From NCBI RefSeq assembly GCF_003253545.1, contig NZ_QKYV01000004.1:62001-126000 (forward strand): a stretch of 64,000 bases of DNA, written 5' to 3'. This DNA comes from Mesonia algae (GTDB lineage Bacteria > Bacteroidota > Bacteroidia > Flavobacteriales > Flavobacteriaceae). The notes under the pieces were generated by a model. The model ran no database searches. It was not told where the DNA came from and worked only from the letters and a program-made list of their open reading frames with translations. Position numbers and translations under genes: made by a program. Shown here piece after piece: positions 7,043-15,433 of the stretch (positions are counted from its first letter, which is position 1; each line of letters begins with the position of its first letter).

Positions 7043-7915
7043 TTAAAAACTCTTTTTTATTTTCATAAATAATTTCACCAACAATAAGCAAGCAAAACCA
7101 GCGATTAAACCTACAATAAACTCTCCCAATATAGAGGGAATAGCTTCTGGAATAAGATGATGTATATACTCTACATTATGTACAAAAATTCCTCCTGCTA
7201 CCAAAATAAGAGCAATGGTACCAATAACACTAAGACTTTTGATCACTTTAGGTAATGCAGCGACTAAAATTTCTCCGAGTTTCTTTTTAAAGCTTTTTTC
7301 ACCTTCACTTTTCTTGATAAGGTAATAACCTGCTTCATCCATTCTAATAATTAGAGCTACAATACCATAAACGCCCACCGTTGCAATAAGGGCGATGATA
7401 CTAACCACTAAGATTTGTGTCGTAATTTCTTCTTGCACTACTGTTCCTAATGCGATGATTACAATTTCTACTGAAAGAATAAAATCGGTGACTATAGCCG
7501 ATTTTACCCGCTCTTTTTCAACGGCAAGGATCTCTTCTTGAGTTTTGGCTTCTTTTAATTCTTCTTTTTTAGAATGCTGATGCGGAACAAAAAAATGATA
7601 AATTTTCTCGGCTCCTTCAAAACCTAAATACAAACCACCTAGTAACAAAATAATCGTAATGGCCACGGGAAGGAAGGCACTCAACAAAAAGGCAATGGGC
7701 AGAATGATAAGCTTATTTAATAGAGAACCTTTGGTAATCGCCCAGAGTACAGGAATTTCTCTAGACGAAACAAATCCCGATGCTTTTTCGGCATTTACCG
7801 CTAGGTCATCTCCTAAAATTCCTGCTGTTTTTTTGGCAGCTACTTTACTCATCACCGCTACATCATCCATGAGTGCAGCGATATCATCTAAAATTGCAAA
7901 AATTCCTGAAGCCAT
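7043..7915 (-). CDS. DUF808 (YedI-like) inner-membrane protein
   Basis: 290 residues matching the DUF808 family from its first residues (MASGIFAILDDIAALMDDVA, then AAKKTAGILGDDLAVNAEKA). About six hydrophobic segments follow: near 65-95 (two), 145-165, 168-190, 230-250 and 262-285. A hydrophilic loop (HQHSKKEELKEAKTQEE) lies between the second and third. The family is widespread and of unknown biochemical role. Full length for the family. It lies 37 bases downstream of the DUF349 gene on the same strand and may be co-transcribed. Confidence 0.9.
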   Translation of the reverse strand: MASGIFAILDDIAALMDDVAVMSKVAAKKTAGILGDDLAVNAEKASGFVSSREIPVLWAITKGSLLNKLIILPIAFLLSAFLPVAITIILLLGGLYLGFEGAEKIYHFFVPHQHSKKEELKEAKTQEEILAVEKERVKSAIVTDFILSVEIVIIALGTVVQEEITTQILVVSIIALIATVGVYGIVALIIRMDEAGYYLIKKSEGEKSFKKKLGEILVAALPKVIKSLSVIGTIALILVAGGIFVHNVEYIHHLIPEAIPSILGEFIVGLIAGFACLLLVKLFMKIKKSF

Positions 7916-7952
7916 AAATTAGGGTTGAAAATTGAAGTTTAAAAGAAAGAAA

Positions 7953-9923
7953 CTATAGAGCTTTTAACTTTTTTAATTTCGCTTTCCAAGTTTCCAAGTC
8001 TTGCTTATGACGTTCTATATTCTTTAATACTTCTTTAAATAAAGGATTAGACTCATCGGCATTAGAGAAAAACTGCATGTTGTTTTCTAACTGTCTTATT
8101 TCTGCATTGGTTTCATCTATTCTCTTGCGAATAAAAAATTGTTCTTTTCTTATTTTCTCGGTATCATCGGCATCATCTAAAGCTTGTAAACGATTTTCGT
8201 ATTTCAGCATTTCAGATTCCTTTTTACTCATATCGAGGTCATTGAACAAATGGTCTAATGTTTTATTAAACTTTCCTTCAATATACTTCATCTTATAAGG
8301 TACTCGACCTAATTCTTTCCACTCAGATATCTTTGTTTTAATAATAGCTAAAGCTTCCTTGTGGTCTTTTGGTAATTGAAGTTCTTTTACCTCTTCTAAC
8401 ATTTGTTTTTTCTTCTCAAATGCTTCGATACCTTCTTTGTTTTCTTCGTCTTGTTTGGTATGCAAACGATCAAAATAATGGTTACAAGCTTTTTTAAAGC
8501 GTTTCCAAATCTTATCGCTGTCTTTTCTAGGAACGTGACCTATTTTTCTCCATTCGCTTTGAACCTTTTTCATAATAGGTGTAGTAGCCTCCATATCATT
8601 ATTGTCCTTATTATCTTCAGCAATTTCAACAAGGTTCAATTTCTTTTCTAAATTTTGATATTGTTCTTTTTTAAGGTCTTTATAATAAGCGTTCTTTTTA
8701 CGGTTAAATTCTCTTACCGTTTGTTTAAAACTCGACCAAGTTTCTTCATTCACATTTCTAGGCACTTTTCCTGCCTTAAAAAATTTCTCACGTAAAGCCT
8801 CTATTTTCTTAATACGTTGCTGCGCGTGGTTGTGAGATTCAATTTCTAAATCTGCAATTTCTTTAATCTGACTGATCAGCTCTTTTTTTACTTCTAGATT
8901 TTTTTCTTTTTCTTGATCTAGTTCTGCGAAATGTGCTTGTCTATTTTCGTGTATTTTTTTGGTCGCTTCGCTAAATTTCTCCCAAATGTCTTCTCTGTAT
9001 TGTTTTTCAACTGGGCCTACATCTTCTTTCCACATTTTATGAAGCATTTGTAGTTCTCTAAAGGCTCTATTGATGTTGGTTTCTTGTGCCAACTCTTCCG
9101 CTCTAGCGATCATTTTTAATTTTTGCTCTAGATTGTGTTTAAAGTCCATGTCTCTAAACTCTCTATCTAGGTGTAAGAAATCATAAAAATGCTCTACGTG
9201 GTGGTGATAATTGTTCCAAACCGTATTGTATTGATCTCTAGGAATAGGACCTGCTTTTTTCCAACGGTCTTGCAGTTCTTTAAATTCTTTAAAGTTAGCA
9301 TTCATGTCGGCTCCAGCGCCCACCATTCCTTTTAATTCTTCAATGATGGCAAGTCTACGCTTTAAATTCTCGTTTAAATTTTGCTTTAACTCTTGGTAGT
9401 GCTGATTACGTTTTTCTTTATAATCGAAGTAAGCAGAATTGAATTCTTTTTTTACAGGAGTAGAGTAGTGAAAATCTATAATATTACCTCCTTCTTCCAA
9501 GAAATCTTCCTTCTTTTGCTCCATTTCTTCCTCAAACTTCGCATTAAATTCGGTTTTGATTTCTTCTACATGATCTTTTATGGCTTGAATTTTTTCATTT
9601 TTTACTAATGAATTTAATTCGCCTATCAACTCTTTCATGCTCATGGCATGATAGTCTTTCATTTCAATATCGTGTCTTTTCCCCGAATCTTCATCTTCAC
9701 TATCTTCGGCGATAGCGTCATCCATTTCTTTATGCATGTCGTTTGCTTGAGGTTCGTCATCCTCAGAGGTTACAGGGGTTTCCGCAAGTTTTTCGCTATC
9801 GGCCTCTTCTACCATTGCATCTTCTAAATCGGCATTTTTTTCATCGCTTTCTTTAGCTTGTGGGGTGGAGGCTTGCATTTTTTGCTCTTCGTTTTCTTCG
9901 TTGCGGGTTTCCTTGTCAGACAT
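7953..9923 (-). CDS. DUF349-repeat coiled-coil protein
   Basis: 656 residues from the ATG at 9921-9923; an in-frame TTG three codons upstream (9932) is less likely. The first 90 residues are strongly acidic and disordered-looking. From about 130 on, five or more DUF349 units of 70-75 residues follow, each with the W-K-x-x-G-x-V/I-P-R/K motif (for example RWKKAGPIPRDQYN, REKFFKAGKVPRNVNEETW, EWRKIGHVPRKDSDKIW, EWKELGRVPYKMKY). The C-terminal about 70 residues form a coiled coil. DUF349 proteins are found in many Bacteroidota; the molecular role is not established. A promoter-like element lies about 40 bases upstream. Confidence 0.92.
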   Translation of the reverse strand: MSDKETRNEENEEQKMQASTPQAKESDEKNADLEDAMVEEADSEKLAETPVTSEDDEPQANDMHKEMDDAIAEDSEDEDSGKRHDIEMKDYHAMSMKELIGELNSLVKNEKIQAIKDHVEEIKTEFNAKFEEEMEQKKEDFLEEGGNIIDFHYSTPVKKEFNSAYFDYKEKRNQHYQELKQNLNENLKRRLAIIEELKGMVGAGADMNANFKEFKELQDRWKKAGPIPRDQYNTVWNNYHHHVEHFYDFLHLDREFRDMDFKHNLEQKLKMIARAEELAQETNINRAFRELQMLHKMWKEDVGPVEKQYREDIWEKFSEATKKIHENRQAHFAELDQEKEKNLEVKKELISQIKEIADLEIESHNHAQQRIKKIEALREKFFKAGKVPRNVNEETWSSFKQTVREFNRKKNAYYKDLKKEQYQNLEKKLNLVEIAEDNKDNNDMEATTPIMKKVQSEWRKIGHVPRKDSDKIWKRFKKACNHYFDRLHTKQDEENKEGIEAFEKKKQMLEEVKELQLPKDHKEALAIIKTKISEWKELGRVPYKMKYIEGKFNKTLDHLFNDLDMSKKESEMLKYENRLQALDDADDTEKIRKEQFFIRKRIDETNAEIRQLENNMQFFSNADESNPLFKEVLKNIERHKQDLETWKAKLKKLKAL

Positions 9924-9959
9924 GTCTTTCAATGTTTAAGTTCATATTATTACAAGTTT

Positions 9960-9990
9960 GAAAGATAGTAACTAGGAGTTGTTTCTGCAA
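9960..9990 (-). promoter_or_regulatory. Candidate promoter for the DUF349 gene
   Basis: On the minus strand TTG (9988-9990), a 20-base spacer and TATCTTTC (9960-9967) approximate the Bacteroidota promoter TTG-N17-23-TAnnTTTG with one mismatch in the -7 box. The predicted start is about 30 bases before the ATG. Confidence 0.4.
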
Positions 9991-10017
9991 GAAAAAATAA
10001 AGGGAAGCAAATTCTTG

Positions 10018-10746
10018 TTATTCGTTCCAGATTTGCCAAGCTCTTTCGGCTTGATATTCTAACATTTTTTTTCCATTATAAATACTACATCCACGTATTT
10101 TTCCTTTGGCTAAAAATTCGGTTATAGGTGGATTGTAAACAAGATCATAAAGAAGATGACTGCTTTCTAAAAATTGATAGGGTAGGGCTGGAGATTCCTT
10201 TACTTTAGGATGTGTGCCTACAGGAGTACAATTAATAATTAATTGATGTTCTTGAATGATAGTCTCATCTAAATCCGCGTAAGCGAGATCTTGCTGCTGC
10301 GAATTTCTAGAAACGAAACGATATTCAATACCCATAGATTTTAAGGCGTTTGCCACCGCTTTAGAAGCGCCTCCCGTGCCTAAAATAAGAGCGTGGGTAT
10401 GTTGCTTTTCTAGTATAGGAAATAGAGATTTCATAAAGCCAAAAGCATCGGTATTATAGCCTATAAGTTGATTGTTGCTGATTTTAATGGTATTTACCGC
10501 TTGTATTTGCTGTGCTTCTGGAGATAACTCATCTAAAAAAGGGAGAATACTTTCTTTATAAGGAATAGTAACATTAAGTCCGTTTAAGCTTTTATTTTTC
10601 TGAAGCACTAACTTCAATTCTTCTATATGTTGAAGATCAAAATTCTCGTACGTAGCATCGATTTGAAGCTGATTGAATTTCTCCTGAAAGAATTTTCTAG
10701 AAAAGGAGTAAGATATATTTTTACCTATTAAACCAAATTTTTTCAT
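10018..10746 (-). CDS. aroE: Shikimate dehydrogenase
   Basis: 242 residues, within the short-form range common in Bacteroidota. It reduces 3-dehydroshikimate to shikimate with NADPH in chorismate synthesis. Visible signatures: GLIGKNISYSFS at the N-terminus (shikimate-binding Ser residues), NVTIPYKE (58-65, catalytic Lys64), NTDAFGF (98-104, catalytic Asp100) and the nucleotide-binding LGTGGASKAV (122-131). The C-terminal YNGKKMLEYQAERAWQIW closes the fold as expected. The start ATG overlaps the stop of the upstream DUF368 gene by four bases (ATGA), so they are translationally coupled. Confidence 0.95.
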   Translation of the reverse strand: MKKFGLIGKNISYSFSRKFFQEKFNQLQIDATYENFDLQHIEELKLVLQKNKSLNGLNVTIPYKESILPFLDELSPEAQQIQAVNTIKISNNQLIGYNTDAFGFMKSLFPILEKQHTHALILGTGGASKAVANALKSMGIEYRFVSRNSQQQDLAYADLDETIIQEHQLIINCTPVGTHPKVKESPALPYQFLESSHLLYDLVYNPPITEFLAKGKIRGCSIYNGKKMLEYQAERAWQIWNE

Positions 10747-11765
10747 GTTTGTTTTTCTTTTGAAATTCTGCCGTAACGTTCTAAACCAATCACAACTATA
10801 ACACCTACTACAATAAAAATAAAGGCGATATAGGTTTGGGAATCCGTTAAACTAGGCAAATAACGGTCGTAATTATCGAGAATGCGATTGCCATTGGCAT
10901 CGGTTAGAAATTTACCGCTATAATTAGTTTTAAAAATTTTCTCTTTCCAAGGCCAAACGACTCCTAAAGACCCTGTAATAAAACCAATAATAATAGCATA
11001 GGTGATGTTTTTGTAATGATTGAGGACATAGCCTAAAACGTGAGATAAGGTGACTAAACCTACCACAGAACCTGCGGTAAAACTAGTGAGTACTTGCAAT
11101 AACCTTACTCTTTCTTGATTATTGGTAAATGAAAAATCTAATTTCATCAAATCGGTTAAGGTATCAAAAAGCGCATTCACCGAGTCTACTAATAACAAAA
11201 CATAATTACCAATAAGGATAAGGATAAAAGATCCCGAGAGTCCTGGTAGCGTCATCCCCGAAACACCAATAATGCCACAAATAAATACAAACCAAAGGTT
11301 ATCATTTTCGGTAGCAGGTTCTAACAAGCTAATACCAATCCCAGCCAGCATTCCGACAAGAATAAACAGAAGGTTTTTAGAAGACCTAAGGTTAAAATCT
11401 TTAGCGATATAATAAATAGAACCTAAAATCATCCCGAAGAAAGTGGACCAAACATAGAGTTCATAATGAACAATTAGATAGTCTAAAATTTTAGAAACAC
11501 TAAAATAGCTAATGACCATACCCAACACCAAAAGTCCTAAGAATTTCCCGTTGATGTAATGATAAAATTCTTTAAATTTTCCTTTGATCAAAAATTGAAA
11601 GGAGCGGTAATTGATGCGTTGTAGCGAATGAATAAATTCTTCATAAAAACCAGCTACAAAAGCAACCACGCCCCCAGATACCCCAGGAACTTTGTTGGCA
11701 GCTCCCATGGCAAGGCCTTTAAGTACTAAAAATAATTTATCGCTAAACGTTCGGGTTTGCTGCAT
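10743..11765 (-). CDS. DUF368 polyprenyl-phosphate translocase (PopT-like), second copy
   Basis: 340 residues, polytopic. It has the two inverted Ser-Gly re-entrant motifs of DUF368: VPGVSGGVVAFVAGFYEE near residue 25 and LPGLSGSFILILIGNY near residue 172, plus about eight to nine transmembrane segments. DUF368 proteins were shown in other bacteria to return undecaprenyl-phosphate carrier to the inner face of the membrane, and I infer the same here. It overlaps the upstream DUF368 copy by 23 bases and aroE by four. A 28-residue hydrophilic insertion (TNYSGKFLTDANGNRILD) near 285 distinguishes it from its partner. Confidence 0.88.
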   Translation of the reverse strand: MQQTRTFSDKLFLVLKGLAMGAANKVPGVSGGVVAFVAGFYEEFIHSLQRINYRSFQFLIKGKFKEFYHYINGKFLGLLVLGMVISYFSVSKILDYLIVHYELYVWSTFFGMILGSIYYIAKDFNLRSSKNLLFILVGMLAGIGISLLEPATENDNLWFVFICGIIGVSGMTLPGLSGSFILILIGNYVLLLVDSVNALFDTLTDLMKLDFSFTNNQERVRLLQVLTSFTAGSVVGLVTLSHVLGYVLNHYKNITYAIIIGFITGSLGVVWPWKEKIFKTNYSGKFLTDANGNRILDNYDRYLPSLTDSQTYIAFIFIVVGVIVVIGLERYGRISKEKQT

Positions 11766-12687
11766 TCCCTTCTGGTTTTTCTTCGGCTACTTTTTCTAAT
11801 ATGATAATCAATAAAAAGCCTGCTAACATTAATAATCCAGCATATAGTAAATAAGATTCTCCATTGAAATTCCAAGGGAGAACCGACTCTTCGTTGATTA
11901 TTTTTTCTTTATCACCAAACATTTTGGTTTCTAACACGTGCTTCCACGGCCAAATTTTATTTAAGGAACCCGCAATAAATCCGGTAAGGACGGCTAAGGT
12001 TAAATTTTTATAATGCTGAAAAAGCCATTTTAAGACTTTAGAAAATAATAACAAACCTGTAATAGCTCCCAAGCCAACTACAGCTACTTTTTTTAAATCG
12101 AAGTCGTGAACTGCTTTGGTGATAGTTTCGTAAGCGCCTAAAAGCACTAAAATAAAAGCTCCACTAATACCGGGTAAAATCATAGCACAAACCGCAATAG
12201 CCCCCGACATAAATAAATACATATAGCTATCATTAGAGGCGCCAACAGGTAAGGTGGTGATATAAAAAGCAAGAATAGCTCCTAGTATTAAGCCTATAAA
12301 ATTAGCGATTTTCCATTGTGTAATTTGTTTGGCGACAAACCATATACTGGCGATTACCAAGCCAAAAAAGAAAGACCATATAAGAATAGGATGATGCTCT
12401 AATAGGTAGCTCGCTAAGCGCATAAAGGTAAATACGCTAATTAATACACCCGTTAAAAGCGCTACGATAAAACCGCCGTTTAATTTTTCCCAAAAGGCTG
12501 CAAAACCTTTGTTTTTCCATTCCGTTACTAGAGCGTAATCTACATTACCAATGGTGGTGATTAACTCTTCATAAATACCTGATATAAAGGCGATGGTTCC
12601 TCCAGAAACACCTGGGACAGTATCTGCGGCTCCCATAGCCATGCCTTTTAGTCCTATAGTGAAATAGTCTTTAATTTTTCTACCCAT
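11743..12687 (-). CDS. DUF368 polyprenyl-phosphate translocase (PopT-like), first copy
   Basis: 314 residues with the same architecture as the next gene: VPGVSGGTIAFISGIYEE near residue 24 and LPGISGAFILVLLGAYE near residue 170, the paired motifs of DUF368, in a polytopic membrane protein. The two copies share motif context along their whole length and are adjacent, so they are tandem paralogues. By family knowledge it recycles undecaprenyl phosphate across the inner membrane for cell wall and surface glycan synthesis. The ATG at 12687 begins a coupled run DUF368-DUF368-aroE. Confidence 0.9.
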   Translation of the reverse strand: MGRKIKDYFTIGLKGMAMGAADTVPGVSGGTIAFISGIYEELITTIGNVDYALVTEWKNKGFAAFWEKLNGGFIVALLTGVLISVFTFMRLASYLLEHHPILIWSFFFGLVIASIWFVAKQITQWKIANFIGLILGAILAFYITTLPVGASNDSYMYLFMSGAIAVCAMILPGISGAFILVLLGAYETITKAVHDFDLKKVAVVGLGAITGLLLFSKVLKWLFQHYKNLTLAVLTGFIAGSLNKIWPWKHVLETKMFGDKEKIINEESVLPWNFNGESYLLYAGLLMLAGFLLIIILEKVAEEKPEGNAANPNV

Positions 12688-12761
12688 GAAATTGATTCGA
12701 TTCTATAAAAGTAAAAATACTAAAATAGAAAAGAAGGGACTAATTTTAATGCGACAATTGA

Positions 12762-14153
12762 TTAAGCTTTATACTTATTAATAAGGCTTTGAATGCTAGG
12801 ACGGTCAAAGATATTAGGAAATAGGTATTCTATAACCATCACATACTCCTCATCGATTTCTAATCCATTTTTGAGGTGATGGTAGCCTTTTTCACCCTCA
12901 TTGATGGTAAAATGTAAACCAGATAAACGGTATTCAATTTCTGCGGTATCTGGATAAAATTCTATGGCTTGAAACATGGTTTCTATCGCCGTTTCATATT
13001 CTCCTAAATTAATAAGGAGATCGCAGCGAGTTACCCAAGTTTCTAATTCATAGTTTCCTAGTTCTAAACTTTTCTTTAGGCCTTTTTCTGCTTCTTCAAT
13101 AAAATTGAGTTTTTTATTGATCTTAGCAAAGCGTTTCCAATAAAGCACATTTTCTTCATCGATTTGAATGGCTTTGTTGATGTAGTATAAAGCTTTTTGG
13201 AAATTGAGTTTGCGGTAATGAAAATCGGTGATCGCAATCCAAGCTTTATCTAACAACGGATCTTCATGCGTTGCCTTTTTGTAATAATGAATCGCCAAAT
13301 CTTCAACCTCTAACTTCTCATAACATTTACCAATGCGTAAATAAGCAAAGGCGGTTGGGTCATCCAACTCTAGCGTTATTTGATAGTTTTGTATGGCCTC
13401 CTTATACTTTCCTAATTTTTCAAAAACTTTACCTTTCTCAAGGTAAGCACCAATAAAAAGTTCGTCAGATATAATGGCGTATTCAAAAGCATCTAAAGCT
13501 TTTTCGTATTTTTTTAGATCGAAATATTGTTTCCCTATTTGATGCCAAGCTACTTCACAATATGGATTTTGCTCAATGAAAGAAAGAAGGTATTTAATAG
13601 ACTCCTTGCTTTCCTCTAGCATATCAAAACAATAGATGATATTGTATAGCGCGCTATAATCTTCTTGATCTATAGCGAGACACTCCATGAAATTCTTTTT
13701 GGCATTTTCGTAATCTTCCAAAAACATATATTCCATGGCTAAAAGTGAATATACATCGGCGGCATCTGTGGTGTTTTCTAAGGCTATTTCTAGCATTTGA
13801 ATGGCCTCTTGATGCGCATCTTTTTTAGATAAAATATTAGCTTTTTGTATATAGATCTCTTCGTTAGAAGGTTCAATTTTATGTAAGCTATTTAAAATAA
13901 AATCGGCTTCTTCTAATTTGTTTTCGAAAATGTAAATTTCAACCTTAAATAGAAGTAAGTGAATAGAGTTAGGGTGTTGCTCTAAACCTAAGCGTACTGC
14001 TTTTTTTGCCAATGCAATTTTCCCCACTTCTAAATAATGAAAAATAATAGATCCAAATTCGTCGGCATCAAAAAACAAAATATCATTTGTTTTGAGCATC
14101 GACTCAAACTTTGAAAGAGAAAAATGGTGTTCTTCGTTTTGACTTAACTGCAT
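12762..14153 (-). CDS. TPR-repeat protein
   Basis: 463 residues without a signal peptide, hence likely cytoplasmic. From about residue 40 to 440 it is built of roughly eleven 34-residue TPR units; clear examples are near 200-300 (AWHQIGKQYFDLKKYEKALDA... and AYLRIGKCYEKLEVEDLAIHY). It has no catalytic motif, so it is a protein-interaction scaffold of unknown partner. It sits alone between the DUF368 operon and the aminotransferase gene, with an 86-base upstream gap that must hold its promoter. Confidence 0.9.
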   Translation of the reverse strand: MQLSQNEEHHFSLSKFESMLKTNDILFFDADEFGSIIFHYLEVGKIALAKKAVRLGLEQHPNSIHLLLFKVEIYIFENKLEEADFILNSLHKIEPSNEEIYIQKANILSKKDAHQEAIQMLEIALENTTDAADVYSLLAMEYMFLEDYENAKKNFMECLAIDQEDYSALYNIIYCFDMLEESKESIKYLLSFIEQNPYCEVAWHQIGKQYFDLKKYEKALDAFEYAIISDELFIGAYLEKGKVFEKLGKYKEAIQNYQITLELDDPTAFAYLRIGKCYEKLEVEDLAIHYYKKATHEDPLLDKAWIAITDFHYRKLNFQKALYYINKAIQIDEENVLYWKRFAKINKKLNFIEEAEKGLKKSLELGNYELETWVTRCDLLINLGEYETAIETMFQAIEFYPDTAEIEYRLSGLHFTINEGEKGYHHLKNGLEIDEEYVMVIEYLFPNIFDRPSIQSLINKYKA

Positions 14154-14239
14154 ACACGAATGTTTACTATATCTACATTACTAAAGTTAGTCAGTTATTT
14201 TAAGAAAACTTACAGTAGTAAATGATTGTTGTTAACAAA

Positions 14240-15433
14240 TTAATTAACAGGTTTTTTTTCGATTTCGTCTAAAAGCTGAATAATTTTTTTACAACCTTCT
14301 CTAATTTCTTGATTTGAAATAGTTAAAGGCGGCGTAATACGTACTGCTCGTTTTTCAAACAGTAACCAAAAGAGGATAAGTCCTTCTTCTTGTGCTTTTA
14401 AAACCAAATCATTGGCAACTTCTTCTGAAGAAACAATTAAAGCCAACATGAGACCCGTTCCTCGAATTTCTTCAATGAGCGAATGTTGTAATAATTTTCT
14501 AAATAGAGCCTCTTTTTCTAAAGTTTCTTGCATTAAAAAGGAAGAGGTAATTTCTTTTAAAGTCGCTAAAGCCGCCGCTGCTATAATTGCATTGCCGCCA
14601 AAAGTGGTTATATGTCCCATTTTTGGGTGATCACTTAAGCTATTGATGATTTCATTTTTAGCGACAAAAGCTCCAGCAGGCATTCCTCCAGCCATACCTT
14701 TACCAATAACTAAAATATCTGGAGTGACCTTGTATTTTTGGAAAGCAAATAAATGTCCTGTTCTTCCAAAACCAGGCTGGATTTCATCTAAAATCAATAA
14801 AGCTCCCACTTCTTTACAGCGTTCTTTTACCTTTTGGAGGTAATTATTTTGTGGCTCGATAAACCCAGCGCCACCTTGAATGGTTTCTAAAATTACGGCC
14901 GCTGTTTTTGTAGTGATCTTAGAAATATCCGCGACAGCGTTAAAATGAAGGTGACTAATATTTGGAATTAAAGGATAAAATGGCTTTTTGCGTTCTTCAA
15001 AATCCATCAAACTTAGAGAACCCATCGTATTACCGTGATAGGCATTATGAGCTGAAATGATTTCTTGTCTTCCTGTATATCTGCGAGCCAATTTGAGTGC
15101 TCCCTCAATAGCTTCGGTACCACTGTTTACCAAATATGTGGTGGCATTTTCAATTTCTATATGTTCTGCCAAGAGTTTAGAAAATGCTATCGCCGGTTGT
15201 TGTGCATATTCGCCATACACCATTACATGCATATATAGGTCGAGCTGCTCTTTTATGGCATCTACTACTTTTGGGTGTAAATGACCTAAGCTGCAAGCAG
15301 AAACTCCCGCAACAAAATCTAAATAAGCTTTTCCTGAAGTATCATAAATATAACTTCCTTTGGCACGCTCTACTTCAATTCCTAGAGGATGTGGTGTAGT
15401 TTGCGCTTGGTAGGTGAGAAAGTCTTTTTTCAT
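14240..15433 (-). CDS. Class III (ornithine/acetylornithine-like) PLP aminotransferase
   Basis: 397 residues, full length for the class III fold. PLP-binding features: NSGTEAIEGALKLAR (103-117, phosphate-binding), AYHGNTMGS (131-139), the DEIQPGFGRTG signature (216-226, Asp216 contacts the pyridine N) and the Schiff-base Lys245 in IGKGMAGGMPAG. The substrate is not certain: ornithine, acetylornithine and other omega-amino acids are all possible, and annotation pipelines usually call such Bacteroidota proteins aspartate aminotransferase family. It overlaps the upstream OstA-like gene by four bases (ATGA), an operon link with no obvious metabolic reason. Confidence 0.9.
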   Translation of the reverse strand: MKKDFLTYQAQTTPHPLGIEVERAKGSYIYDTSGKAYLDFVAGVSACSLGHLHPKVVDAIKEQLDLYMHVMVYGEYAQQPAIAFSKLLAEHIEIENATTYLVNSGTEAIEGALKLARRYTGRQEIISAHNAYHGNTMGSLSLMDFEERKKPFYPLIPNISHLHFNAVADISKITTKTAAVILETIQGGAGFIEPQNNYLQKVKERCKEVGALLILDEIQPGFGRTGHLFAFQKYKVTPDILVIGKGMAGGMPAGAFVAKNEIINSLSDHPKMGHITTFGGNAIIAAAALATLKEITSSFLMQETLEKEALFRKLLQHSLIEEIRGTGLMLALIVSSEEVANDLVLKAQEEGLILFWLLFEKRAVRITPPLTISNQEIREGCKKIIQLLDEIEKKPVN

